NCBI GenBank assembly: GCA_025355835.1
Contig: JANXYW010000242.1
Location: forward strand, 1 to 6,068
Reading direction: 5' to 3'
Source: Chloroflexota bacterium
GTDB taxonomy: Bacteria; Chloroflexota; Dehalococcoidia; DSTF01; JACRBR01
DNA length: 6,068 nucleotides
The notes beneath the pieces are model-generated. The model saw only the letters and a program-made list of their open reading frames with translations, was not told the origin of the DNA and did not search any database. The translations under genes were made by a program, and so were the position numbers. The first letter of the stretch is position 1. Each line of letters begins with the position of its first letter. Below are positions 1-5,982 of this stretch, one piece after another.

Positions 1-52
1 GCGACCGCGCGGGGTCGGTCGTGTGGTCGAGCATGCGGACGTTGATGGCCAT
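1..52 (-). CDS. thyX: Putative FAD-dependent thymidylate synthase ThyX, N-terminal fragment (runs off the window edge)
   Basis: Only the first 17 codons are inside the window, reading MAINVRMLDHTTDPARS from an ATG at 52-50. An in-frame TAG at 76-74, with no ATG, GTG or TTG after it, makes this the earliest possible start; the internal Met7 is the only alternative. The pattern V-x-x-L-x-x-T-x-D-P resembles the first beta-strand and turn of many ThyX proteins, where a V-x-L-L-x-x-T-P-D-P stretch precedes the conserved A-x-R-x-C-Y segment. That diagnostic segment and the RHR motif would lie outside the window. ThyX methylates dUMP to dTMP using methylene-tetrahydrofolate and reduced FAD. No clear Shine-Dalgarno sequence precedes the ATG, and a GC-rich hairpin (67-88) sits just upstream. 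The assignment rests on a very short motif and could be wrong; an open frame of this length could also be chance. Confidence 0.4.
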   Translation of the reverse strand, partial: MAINVRMLDHTTDPARS

Positions 53-66
53 GCGGGCATGGTATC

Positions 67-88
67 GCGGCGGCTACAGTAGCGCCGC
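67..88 (-). other. GC-rich stem-loop just upstream of the putative thyX start
   Basis: Bases 67-71 pair with 84-88 and 73-76 pair with 80-83. G72 is bulged and the loop is three bases (77-79), giving 9 bp in total. On the minus strand it ends 14 nt before the ATG at 52. No T-tract follows it, so it is not a classical intrinsic terminator for the peptidase gene. It may be a leader structure of the following gene or of no consequence. Confidence 0.35.
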
Positions 89-103
89 TGCTTGCCATAA
101 TCC

Positions 104-141
<38 letters not shown>

Positions 142-143
142 CA

Positions 144-857
144 CTACCTGATCGAGTAGAACGCGGTGCCGCTCATCAGCATCGCCACCATCGCGCCGCC
201 GGCGATGAATGGTGCGTACGGGATCGGGTCGCCCTTGCCGCGTAACCGCGTGATCAGCAGGATCGCCGCGGCGAGTCCGCCGGACATCGCCATGATCAGC
301 ATCGCCGGAACGACGAACGTGAGGCCCAGCGCGAACCCAACGAAGAACGCCAGTTTCACGTCGCCCATGCCCATCGCGCCGCCCGTGAGAACCGAGGGTA
401 CGAACAGCAGCCCGCCGAAGATCAATCCGCCCCCGGCGACATCGAGCCGGTTCGTGCCCGGCACGACCATGCCGATGATGAACGTGCCGATGATCGCCGG
501 ATACGTCACGGCGTTCGGCACGCGATAGGCGAGCAAGTCCGTCGCCGTGCAGATGATCAGCACCGATGCGTAGAACGCGACGATCGCGAGGTGCCAGTCC
601 TCGCCCTGATACTGATGTCCCAGCGCCGCGAACGCGGCAACGGTCGCCAGCACGACGATGGTGCGTCGATACGGCGCGCCCGTCGTGAGCAGGCGCGGCA
701 TCTCCAGCGCGCCGGTTTCGCTCGCCAGTTCCAGGGGACGGGGTATGTCGTCGTCCGAGTCGCCGCGCTCGTACGGCTCCCGCGCGAGGCGTGCAATCAG
801 TTCGTCGAGCACGAAGCCGACGACGACGCCGAACATGGCCATGATCAGGATGGTCAA
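144..857 (-). CDS. pilD: Prepilin (type IV leader) peptidase, A24 family, with a reduced N-terminal domain
   Basis: This 237-residue polytopic membrane protein should cleave the leader peptides of type IV pilin-like or pseudopilin precursors at the inner membrane. The two catalytic aspartates of the GxGD aspartyl peptidases are present: D107 in TATDLLAYRVPN and D166 in GMGDVKL. The C-terminal I-P-Y-x-P-F motif (about 212-217) is also kept. Hydrophobic segments lie near 3-20, 66-80, 89-105, 116-133, 141-157, 169-200 and 217-235. Residues 8-30 resemble the usual G-x-x-x-G-S-F-L-N-x-x-x-x-R-L entry helix. The following cytoplasmic loop (about 25-62) is short and has none of the paired cysteines of the N-methyltransferase domain, and the protein is some 30-50 residues shorter than typical bifunctional PilD. 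The start is TTG (857-855), chosen because GAGGAG (868-863) lies 5-6 nt upstream. The only alternative nearby is an ATG five codons in. No pilin or assembly gene is in the window, so the substrate is unknown. Confidence 0.9.
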   Translation of the reverse strand: MTILIMAMFGVVVGFVLDELIARLAREPYERGDSDDDIPRPLELASETGALEMPRLLTTGAPYRRTIVVLATVAAFAALGHQYQGEDWHLAIVAFYASVLIICTATDLLAYRVPNAVTYPAIIGTFIIGMVVPGTNRLDVAGGGLIFGGLLFVPSVLTGGAMGMGDVKLAFFVGFALGLTFVVPAMLIMAMSGGLAAAILLITRLRGKGDPIPYAPFIAGGAMVAMLMSGTAFYSIR

Positions 858-862
858 AGGGC

Positions 863-868
863 ACTCCT
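863..868 (-). promoter_or_regulatory. Shine-Dalgarno sequence supporting a TTG start
   Basis: The minus strand reads GAGGAG, then TGCCCT, then TTG. This is the strongest ribosome-binding site in the window and has near-ideal spacing, so it decides for the TTG codon at 857-855 over the ATG five codons downstream in the peptidase gene. Confidence 0.7.
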
Positions 869-884
869 CAATGGCATGATCGGT

Positions 885-904
885 CGCAGGATAGCACTCC
901 TGCG
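885..904. other. Perfect 7-bp-stem hairpin between the solute-binding protein and the peptidase
   Basis: CGCAGGA (885-891) is the exact reverse complement of TCCTGCG (898-904), with a 6-base loop. It lies 38 nt after the stop of the solute-binding protein gene and 28 nt before the TTG start of the peptidase. No T-run follows on the minus strand, so it could be a transcript-end or processing structure, or an operator. A TGCTATCCT string on the minus strand (888-896) within the inverted repeat resembles an extended -10 box (TGnTATnnT), so a peptidase promoter overlapping a palindrome is possible. No good -35 accompanies it. Confidence 0.4.
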
Positions 905-941
905 TAGGGATTTTGCGTAGTGGATGGCAATCGCTTGAATG

Positions 942-2807
942 CTACCGCGCGCGCCAAGCGGGATGCGTCGTATCCAGCCAGACATCGGCCAGCGTCTCGT
1001 CGCGCCCGTACCACGCCGGCAGCGTCGCGTTGCGCACGTAGCCCCAGCGCAGCCGACGCTCGATCGGCGCGCAGAACTCCAGCCGTGCGTTCGCCTTTGC
1101 AAGGAGGTAGTTCTGGACGTCGTGGCCGAGCTTGCGGCGCGCGTCGGTGTCGAACTCCGCGCGCGATTTGTCGAGCGTCGCATCGACCTGCGGATCCTGT
1201 AGCCGGTACGAGTTCATCGGCTGTCCGCTGCGGAACTGCGCGTAGAGCCAGTCGTCCAGGTCCACGCCCCCGTCCTCCATCGCGAACGTGAAGGGCGCCA
1301 CACCCTCCGTCGCGCCCTCGACGTTGCGTGACAGCGCCGCGCCGATCAGCACCTGGCCGGAGGGATCGGTCGTCGCCGTGATCTGCGCGCCGAGCACTTC
1401 CGTCAGCTGCCGTGTGATTGCATCGATCGCGCGATCCGGGATCGCCTTCGGTACGCCCGCGAATGCCACGTGTAGTTCGGTGAGCGTGCCGCCCGTGGCG
1501 GCGGCCCATAGCTGTTTCGCGGTCGCGATGTCTTCCGCGCGTCCGGCCGGGTCGGTTCGATAGCCAGGGCGTCGCGCGAGATCGTCGTTCGCGATCGCCC
1601 AGCGCGCCATCGCCGGTGCGATCGGCCCGCTCAGCTGCGCCGACGGACGTCCGTCCATCGATGGATACAGCACGTCGATCAGCGCCGCACGATCGATCGC
1701 GAGATGAATGGCGCGGCGCACGCGGTCGTCGTTGAACGGCTTTCGGTCGAGCAGGAAGCGGCTCGCGAGAAAACCGCCGGCCGGCGTTTCGTCCAGCGCG
1801 ATATCCGATAGGTTCGTCTTGCGCTCGGTATCGAGCACCGCTTGATCGGCGAAGCCGGTCGCATCGACGAGCCGTCGCTGGAACGCCGCCCGCTGGAACG
1901 CATCCTCTTGCGGCGAGAAGAACGCAACGTACTCATCGAGGAATGGCCGCCCGGTACCGGTGCCGCGCGGATCGTCGTCACGCGCGAACCATGTCGGGTT
2001 GCGGCGCAATCGCACCGCGACGCCCTGCTCGAACGAATCCAGCATGAACGGGCCGCTGCCGATCATCGCGGAATCCGTTGCGAGCTGATCGACGCGGTCG
2101 GTGATGTCGGCGGGGATGATGAACGCGTGCCGCTCCGCGAGGAAGTTCAAGAACGGCGCGATCGGCGTCTTCGTCGTGATCACGACGGTGCGCGCATCGG
2201 GTGTGGTGATCTTGTCGATCACGTCCCAGTTGCCGCGGCGGAAGAACCGGCGTCCCTGCGGGCTGTTCTTGTTGAGTTGCCGCTCGATACTGAACTTCAC
2301 ATCGTTCGCGGTGAGGGCGCGGCCCGCCGTGCGCGGGTACGCGGCGCGAATCTTCGGCGTATCGTGAAACGTCACGCCATCGCGCAGCCGGATGATGTAC
2401 GTCGTGCGATCCGGCTGCTCGGGCATGGCGGCCGCGAGATCGCGTGTCAGTGTGCCCGCGCGCTCGTCGTCGTAACGCAGCAGCTTGCTGAATACGGCGG
2501 AGTGCATGTTCGCGACCGGCCCCATCTGCGTCTGATGCGGGTCCAGCGTGTCGTACTGCATCGCGTCGAAGTTGTAGACGCGCAGCGAACCGCCGCGCGT
2601 GCCGACCGGCGACGCAGACGGCGTCGCCGACTCGGCCAGTACGTCGCTGCGCTTCTTCGGCTTCGCACGATCGTTGCAGCCGACGATCGCAACTCCAGCG
2701 GCGGCGGCAGAGATCGCGGCCGATGCGGCGAGGAAGCTGCGGCGGCTGACGCGGTGCAGCGCCGCACGCGATCGTGTCGATGGGTAGTGAGGGTCGGGCA
2801 GCGTCAT
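942..2807 (-). CDS. ABC transporter solute-binding lipoprotein, family 5 (peptide/nickel/opine type), Tat-exported
   Basis: This 621-residue extracytoplasmic receptor should deliver an oligopeptide-like or other solute to an ABC importer. The N-terminus carries a twin-arginine signal: SRRSFLA at 21-27, then an Ala-rich hydrophobic stretch (27-42) ending in the lipobox-like IVGC, with Cys44 as the likely lipidated residue. A low-complexity linker (about 46-70) leads into the mature domain. Family 5 hallmarks follow in order: an L-D-P element (88-90); a YIIRLRDGVTFHD stretch (137-149) matching the usual F-x-L-R-x-G-V-x-F-H-D; LTANDVKFSIER (165-176); GSGPF (250-254); the F-N-D-x-R-V-R-R-A-I-x-x-A-I-D-R block (358-373); and the C-terminal QVDATLDKSRAEFD region (540-553). 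The ATG is fixed by an in-frame TAG immediately upstream; the only SD-like GGAG is 13 nt away, so initiation looks weak. The gene starts 52 nt after topA. No permease or ATPase gene is in the window, so it is an orphan here and its ligand cannot be predicted. Confidence 0.9.
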   Translation of the reverse strand: MTLPDPHYPSTRSRAALHRVSRRSFLAASAAISAAAAGVAIVGCNDRAKPKKRSDVLAESATPSASPVGTRGGSLRVYNFDAMQYDTLDPHQTQMGPVANMHSAVFSKLLRYDDERAGTLTRDLAAAMPEQPDRTTYIIRLRDGVTFHDTPKIRAAYPRTAGRALTANDVKFSIERQLNKNSPQGRRFFRRGNWDVIDKITTPDARTVVITTKTPIAPFLNFLAERHAFIIPADITDRVDQLATDSAMIGSGPFMLDSFEQGVAVRLRRNPTWFARDDDPRGTGTGRPFLDEYVAFFSPQEDAFQRAAFQRRLVDATGFADQAVLDTERKTNLSDIALDETPAGGFLASRFLLDRKPFNDDRVRRAIHLAIDRAALIDVLYPSMDGRPSAQLSGPIAPAMARWAIANDDLARRPGYRTDPAGRAEDIATAKQLWAAATGGTLTELHVAFAGVPKAIPDRAIDAITRQLTEVLGAQITATTDPSGQVLIGAALSRNVEGATEGVAPFTFAMEDGGVDLDDWLYAQFRSGQPMNSYRLQDPQVDATLDKSRAEFDTDARRKLGHDVQNYLLAKANARLEFCAPIERRLRWGYVRNATLPAWYGRDETLADVWLDTTHPAWRAR

Positions 2808-2830
2808 CTAGGGCGCAGCACTCCGTCTTG

Positions 2831-2847
2831 CGGCGTGGGTCACGCCG
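2831..2847. other. Perfect 7-bp-stem hairpin just after the topA stop
   Basis: CGGCGTG (2831-2837) pairs with CACGCCG (2841-2847) around a 3-base loop. It lies 12 nt past the topA stop codon and 23 nt before the next ATG. No T-tract follows on either strand, so it is not a canonical intrinsic terminator. It could lower read-through or protect the topA mRNA end. Confidence 0.4.
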
Positions 2848-2859
2848 GCCCGCTCGTCA

Positions 2860-5352
2860 TCACGAGACGGCGGTCAATTCTGGTTCCGCTTCGGGCGCCG
2901 ATCCCTCGATCGCGTCGATATCGCCCTTCCAATCGCACACGGTGCACTTCGCGGTCGTCTTCGTCGCTACGACGGTGAGACTGCCGCACGTCGGACAACC
3001 CGTCTTCAGCGGTCGCGTCCAGCTGGTGAAATCGCACTTCGGGTAGTTCGCGCAGGAGTAGAAGATGCGGCCGCGCTTGCTCTTCTTCTCGACGATGTCG
3101 CCGCCGTCCTTCGGGCAATCAACGCCGACCTTCTTCAGAATCGGCCGCGAGCCTTTGCACTCCGGATACTTCGAGCAGGCGAGGAACTGGCCGAAGCGCC
3201 CGCGCTTCACCACCATCGGCGACTCGCACAGATCGCACTTCTCGTCGCTCACCGCCGGCTGCTGCGCTTCATCGCCGACGGGCCGCGTGTTCTTGCACTC
3301 CGGAAAGCCGGTGCACGCGAGGAACTGGCCGAAGCGGCCCCAGCGCAGGATCATCGGCTTCTCGCACTTCTCGCACTTCTCGTCCGTCGTCTCTTCGATG
3401 CGCGGCGCGTCGGCGGCCGCGTCGAGCGCGATCTTGAGCGGGTCGTAGAACTCCTTCACGACCGGCGGCCAGGTGCGCTCGCCGTTCGCGACGTCGTCGA
3501 GCTCGTCTTCCATGCGCGCGGTGAAACCTACATCGACGACCGCGGGAAAGTGTTCGGTCAGCATGTCGCTGACGACGAAGCCCAGCTCTTCCGGCTTGAG
3601 TGCGCGGCCATCCTTCTTCACGTAGTTGCGATCCTGAATCGTCGACATGATCGCCGCGTACGTCGACGGCCGGCCGATGCCGTTTTCTTCGAGCGCTTTC
3701 ACCAGCGTCGCTTCGGTGAAGCGCGGCGGCGGCTCCGTGAAGTGCTGGTCTGGCGTCACCTGGAGCATGCGCAGCAGGTCAGCGTCGTTGAGATCGGGCA
3801 GCGTCTTCTCGGCGTCCTCATCCTCTTCGGTGTCGCGACCTTCGATGTACACCTGGCGGAAACCCGGGAAGCGCATGTGGCTCGCCGACGCGCGCAGCAA
3901 GTACGGCGCAGGCTGCGTGTCAACGGCGGCATCGATCTCGGCGCTCACCTGGTCGAACACCGCGTCCGCCATCTGGCTCGCGAGGAATCGCTGCCAGATC
4001 AGCGTGTACAGCTTGACCTGATCGGGCGACAGCGACTTCCGCATGCTCGCGGGGTCGCGTTGCGCCGACGTCGGTCGAACCGCCTCGTGCGCTTCCTGCG
4101 CGCCCTTCGATTTCGTCTTGTAGACGCGCGGCTGCGTCGGTACGAAGTCGGCGCCGTAGCGCTGCGTGATGACGCCGCGCGCCTCGTCCTTCGCGACCTG
4201 CGCGATGTTCAGCGAATCGGTACGCATATACGTGATCAGACCCGTCTGACCCTGTCCGGGGATGTTCATTCCTTCGTAGAGCTGCTGCGCGACCGCCATC
4301 GTGCGCTTCGCCGAGAAACCGAAGCGGCGCGATGCCTCCTGCTGCAGCGTACTCGTCGTAAACGGCGGCGCCGGGCGGCGCAGCTGCTGCTTCTTCTTCA
4401 CTTCGCGCACGCTGTACGCTGCGCGCCGCAGATCGGCGACGATGGCCTGCGCCTGATCGCCGCTGCTGATCTCCGCCTTCTTCGTGCCGGGCAGTCCGGC
4501 GAGCCGCGCGCCGAACGCTTGCTCGTCGGCGTCCGCCTGCTTCGCCAGCCGCGTGTCGATCGTCCAGTACTCCTGCGGCACGAACGCCTGGATCTCGCGC
4601 TCGCGGTCGACGACCATCTTCAGCGCCGGCGACTGCACGCGGCCCGCGCTCAGCCCGCGGCGGATCTTGCTCCACAGCACCGGGCTAATCTTGTAGCCGA
4701 CCAGCCGATCGAGCACGCGCCGGCCCTGCTGCGCGTTCACCATCTGCATGTCGATCTCGCGCGGGTGGTTGAACGCTTCGTGAATCGCGTCGGTCGTGAT
4801 CTCGTGGACCTCGACGCGCTGGTACCCCTTCGTGGAGAGGTCCATCGCTTCGAGCAGGTGCCACGAGATCGCTTCGCCCTCGCGGTCGGGGTCTGTCGCC
4901 AGGTAGACCTGCTTCGCGTCCTTCGCGGCCGCCTTGAGCTGCTTGACGATCTCCTTCTTGTCCTTCGGTACGATGTACCGCGGTGCGAAGTTGTCATCGA
5001 CGTCAACGCCGAGTTGCGACTTCGGGAGATCGCGCACGTGGCCGACGGAAGCACGCACATCGTACGCGCGGCCGAGGATCGCCGAGAGCGTGCGCGCCTT
5101 CGCCGGCGACTCGACGATCACGAGACTCTTGCCCTTCGCGCTGCGCTGGGCCTTATCGGCCTTAGCTGCCGACGCTGAGGCTTTCGTGACCTTCTTCTTG
5201 GCCGCTGGCTTCTTCTTGGCGCCGGCTTTCGTCGCAGCCTTTTTGGCAGCAGGCTTCTTCGCGGCAGCCTTCGCGGGCGTCGTTTCCTTCACTTCTATAG
5301 CGTGCTCGCCAGCGCTCTCGCTGCCGGTCTCGATGCCCATCTCGTCCGTCAT
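2860..5352 (-). CDS. topA: Type IA DNA topoisomerase I (omega protein) with a Lys/Ala-rich N-terminal tail and four zinc-ribbon modules
   Basis: The enzyme relaxes negative supercoils by transient single-strand cleavage. From the ATG at 5352 it has 830 residues. Residues 1-20 are acidic. Residues 27-75 form a Lys/Ala-rich tail of AAKKPAAKK type, absent from E. coli TopA. The Toprim domain opens with LVIVESPAKA (77-86; metal-site Glu81) and has DPDREGE at 154-160. RRGLSAGRVQSPAL (231-244) is conserved. The active-site Tyr is Tyr375 in GLITYMRTDS, with Arg377. The C-terminus carries four Cys modules: C660/C663/C680/C686, C706/C709/C726/C732, C746/C767/C773 (the fourth ligand position is Asp749, in CPKD) and C786/C789/C803/C806. 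The frame stays open 40 codons further upstream to an ATG at 5472, but that stretch looks like translated leader (Arg-rich, unlike the family) and covers a likely promoter. The ATG at 5352 has a purine-rich stretch at -17 to -8. The ATG at 5340 remains possible. Confidence 0.97.
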   Translation of the reverse strand: MTDEMGIETGSESAGEHAIEVKETTPAKAAAKKPAAKKAATKAGAKKKPAAKKKVTKASASAAKADKAQRSAKGKSLVIVESPAKARTLSAILGRAYDVRASVGHVRDLPKSQLGVDVDDNFAPRYIVPKDKKEIVKQLKAAAKDAKQVYLATDPDREGEAISWHLLEAMDLSTKGYQRVEVHEITTDAIHEAFNHPREIDMQMVNAQQGRRVLDRLVGYKISPVLWSKIRRGLSAGRVQSPALKMVVDREREIQAFVPQEYWTIDTRLAKQADADEQAFGARLAGLPGTKKAEISSGDQAQAIVADLRRAAYSVREVKKKQQLRRPAPPFTTSTLQQEASRRFGFSAKRTMAVAQQLYEGMNIPGQGQTGLITYMRTDSLNIAQVAKDEARGVITQRYGADFVPTQPRVYKTKSKGAQEAHEAVRPTSAQRDPASMRKSLSPDQVKLYTLIWQRFLASQMADAVFDQVSAEIDAAVDTQPAPYLLRASASHMRFPGFRQVYIEGRDTEEDEDAEKTLPDLNDADLLRMLQVTPDQHFTEPPPRFTEATLVKALEENGIGRPSTYAAIMSTIQDRNYVKKDGRALKPEELGFVVSDMLTEHFPAVVDVGFTARMEDELDDVANGERTWPPVVKEFYDPLKIALDAAADAPRIEETTDEKCEKCEKPMILRWGRFGQFLACTGFPECKNTRPVGDEAQQPAVSDEKCDLCESPMVVKRGRFGQFLACSKYPECKGSRPILKKVGVDCPKDGGDIVEKKSKRGRIFYSCANYPKCDFTSWTRPLKTGCPTCGSLTVVATKTTAKCTVCDWKGDIDAIEGSAPEAEPELTAVS

Positions 5353-5418
5353 ACGCCCGTTCTTCCCCCGCCTGCGGCTGCCCACTCGTCGCGGCTCCGC
5401 CCATCGCAGACCCCGAGT

Positions 5419-5446
5419 GTTATACACGAAGCGGATGGCGGCACAA
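5419..5446 (-). promoter_or_regulatory. Possible sigma70-type promoter for topA
   Basis: On the minus strand TTGTGC (5446-5441) is followed after 16 nt by TATAAC (5424-5419). The -10 matches the consensus at five of six positions; the -35 matches at three of six. Transcription would start near 5412, giving a leader of about 60 nt before the ATG at 5352 and excluding the longer ORF that begins at 5472. Assigned by eye; no expression evidence. Confidence 0.4.
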
Positions 5447-5474
5447 CAGCTTCTTCGGCCGAGCATACGCAAAT

Positions 5475-5500
5475 CTGAATACGGCCGCAGCCGCGTTCAG
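5475..5500. other. Hairpin upstream of the topA promoter, possible terminator of an upstream minus-strand unit
   Basis: CTGAA (5475-5479) pairs with TTCAG (5496-5500), and CGGC (5482-5485) pairs with GCCG (5490-5493) around a 4-base loop. One G-T wobble and one A-C mismatch separate the two helices. On the minus strand it is followed by ATTTG, a very weak T-tract, and lies about 30 bp upstream of the candidate topA -35 box. That position suits a boundary between an upstream transcript and topA, but the terminator call is weak. Confidence 0.3.
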
Positions 5501-5568
5501 GAATCGCGGATCACCATCGAATCGTGGAGTCACCCGGCACTCCGAGCGTAGCAGGTCTGTCAAGTGGC

Positions 5569-5600
5569 CGGTTCACCACAGAGGCACAGAGGCACAGAGG
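5569..5600. repeat. Dispersed repeat copy 1 with three CACAGAGG octamers
   Basis: The unit begins CGGTTCAC (5569-5576) and continues with three perfect tandem octamers CACAGAGG (5577-5600). Its first 24 bases are identical to 5850-5873. Octamer number differs between the copies (three here, two there), the expected signature of slippage. From memory, CACAGAGG arrays after a TTCAC lead recur between genes in several uncultured bacterial groups; I cannot verify that here. Confidence 0.85.
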
Positions 5601-5849
5601 GGATAGGTTGGGCCGGGCGGCGGTGAGCCCCTTTGATTGCCGTGTCGCGTCACCTTTCGTTGATTTCTATGGTTGACGGTCGTTTCGATAGGCGACATTG
5701 AATTGCAGTTTTGTGTTTTTCGCCGGGAGCGCCGAATCCGATGAGCGGCTGGAGCCGGTCGTTTCTTCAAGTACGCCTTCGACGGAACCTAGCGTAGGGG
5801 CTTTGAACGCGCGTGCCTATGTCGCGGCGTCACTCGGGTTCGGCCGGGA

Positions 5850-5873
5850 CGGTTCACCACAGAGGCACAGAGG
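5850..5873. repeat. Dispersed repeat copy 2 with two CACAGAGG octamers
   Basis: This is a direct repeat of 5569-5592, identical over 24 bases: CGGTTCAC followed by two CACAGAGG octamers (5858-5873). The copies are in the same orientation, 281 bp apart, and enclose a segment that includes the AT-richer patch. Neither copy lies in a recognisable gene. Confidence 0.85.
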
Positions 5874-5957
5874 TTCTGATGGGGTTGAGTGAGGGTGCGG
5901 GTGCTGGAGATCCGGGACTGCTGGCGCACGAGCACCTCACCTCCGGCCGTTGGCCAC

Positions 5958-5982
5958 CTCCTCTCCACGTCGTGGAGAGGAG
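5958..5982. repeat. Perfect 11-bp inverted repeat with 3-base loop (REP-like hairpin)
   Basis: CTCCTCTCCAC (5958-5968) is the exact reverse complement of GTGGAGAGGAG (5972-5982), separated by GTC. The arms are strongly strand-biased (pyrimidines on one side, purines on the other). No T-tract follows on either strand, so a REP-like palindromic repeat or RNA-level structure is more likely than an intrinsic terminator. Confidence 0.7.

Noticed and set aside
1842..2978. A 378-codon plus-strand frame opposite the solute-binding protein
   Set aside because: It has extreme Arg content and no recognisable domain, and it runs across two minus-strand genes whose motifs are clear.
3550..5178. A 542-codon open frame on the plus strand opposite topA
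   Set aside because: It is the antisense shadow of topA. Its Arg/Leu-rich composition comes from GC-rich codons, and the minus strand encodes a complete enzyme with all catalytic motifs.
5353..5472. A 40-codon N-terminal extension of topA starting at the ATG at 5472
   Set aside because: The stretch is Arg-rich and unlike TopA, and it covers a plausible promoter (5419-5446). The ATG at 5352 gives an N-terminus of normal leader type.
5558..5563. Exact TTGACA on the minus strand as a -35 box for a distal topA promoter
   Set aside because: No acceptable -10 lies 15-19 nt downstream (GTGCCG region), so the hexamer alone is not enough.
5701..5720. T-rich run as an intrinsic terminator on the plus strand
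   Set aside because: No GC-rich stem lies directly before it (only a possible 4-bp pairing), and no plus-strand gene ends nearby.
5573..5770. A 65-codon minus-strand frame ending in LCASVPLW
   Set aside because: Its C-terminus is simply the translated CACAGAGG octamers and the rest is basic low-information sequence. It reads as a translated intergenic repeat, not a gene.
5550..5880. CRISPR array
   Set aside because: The octamers are immediately tandem without spacers, and there are only two copies of the longer unit 281 bp apart. No cas genes are present.
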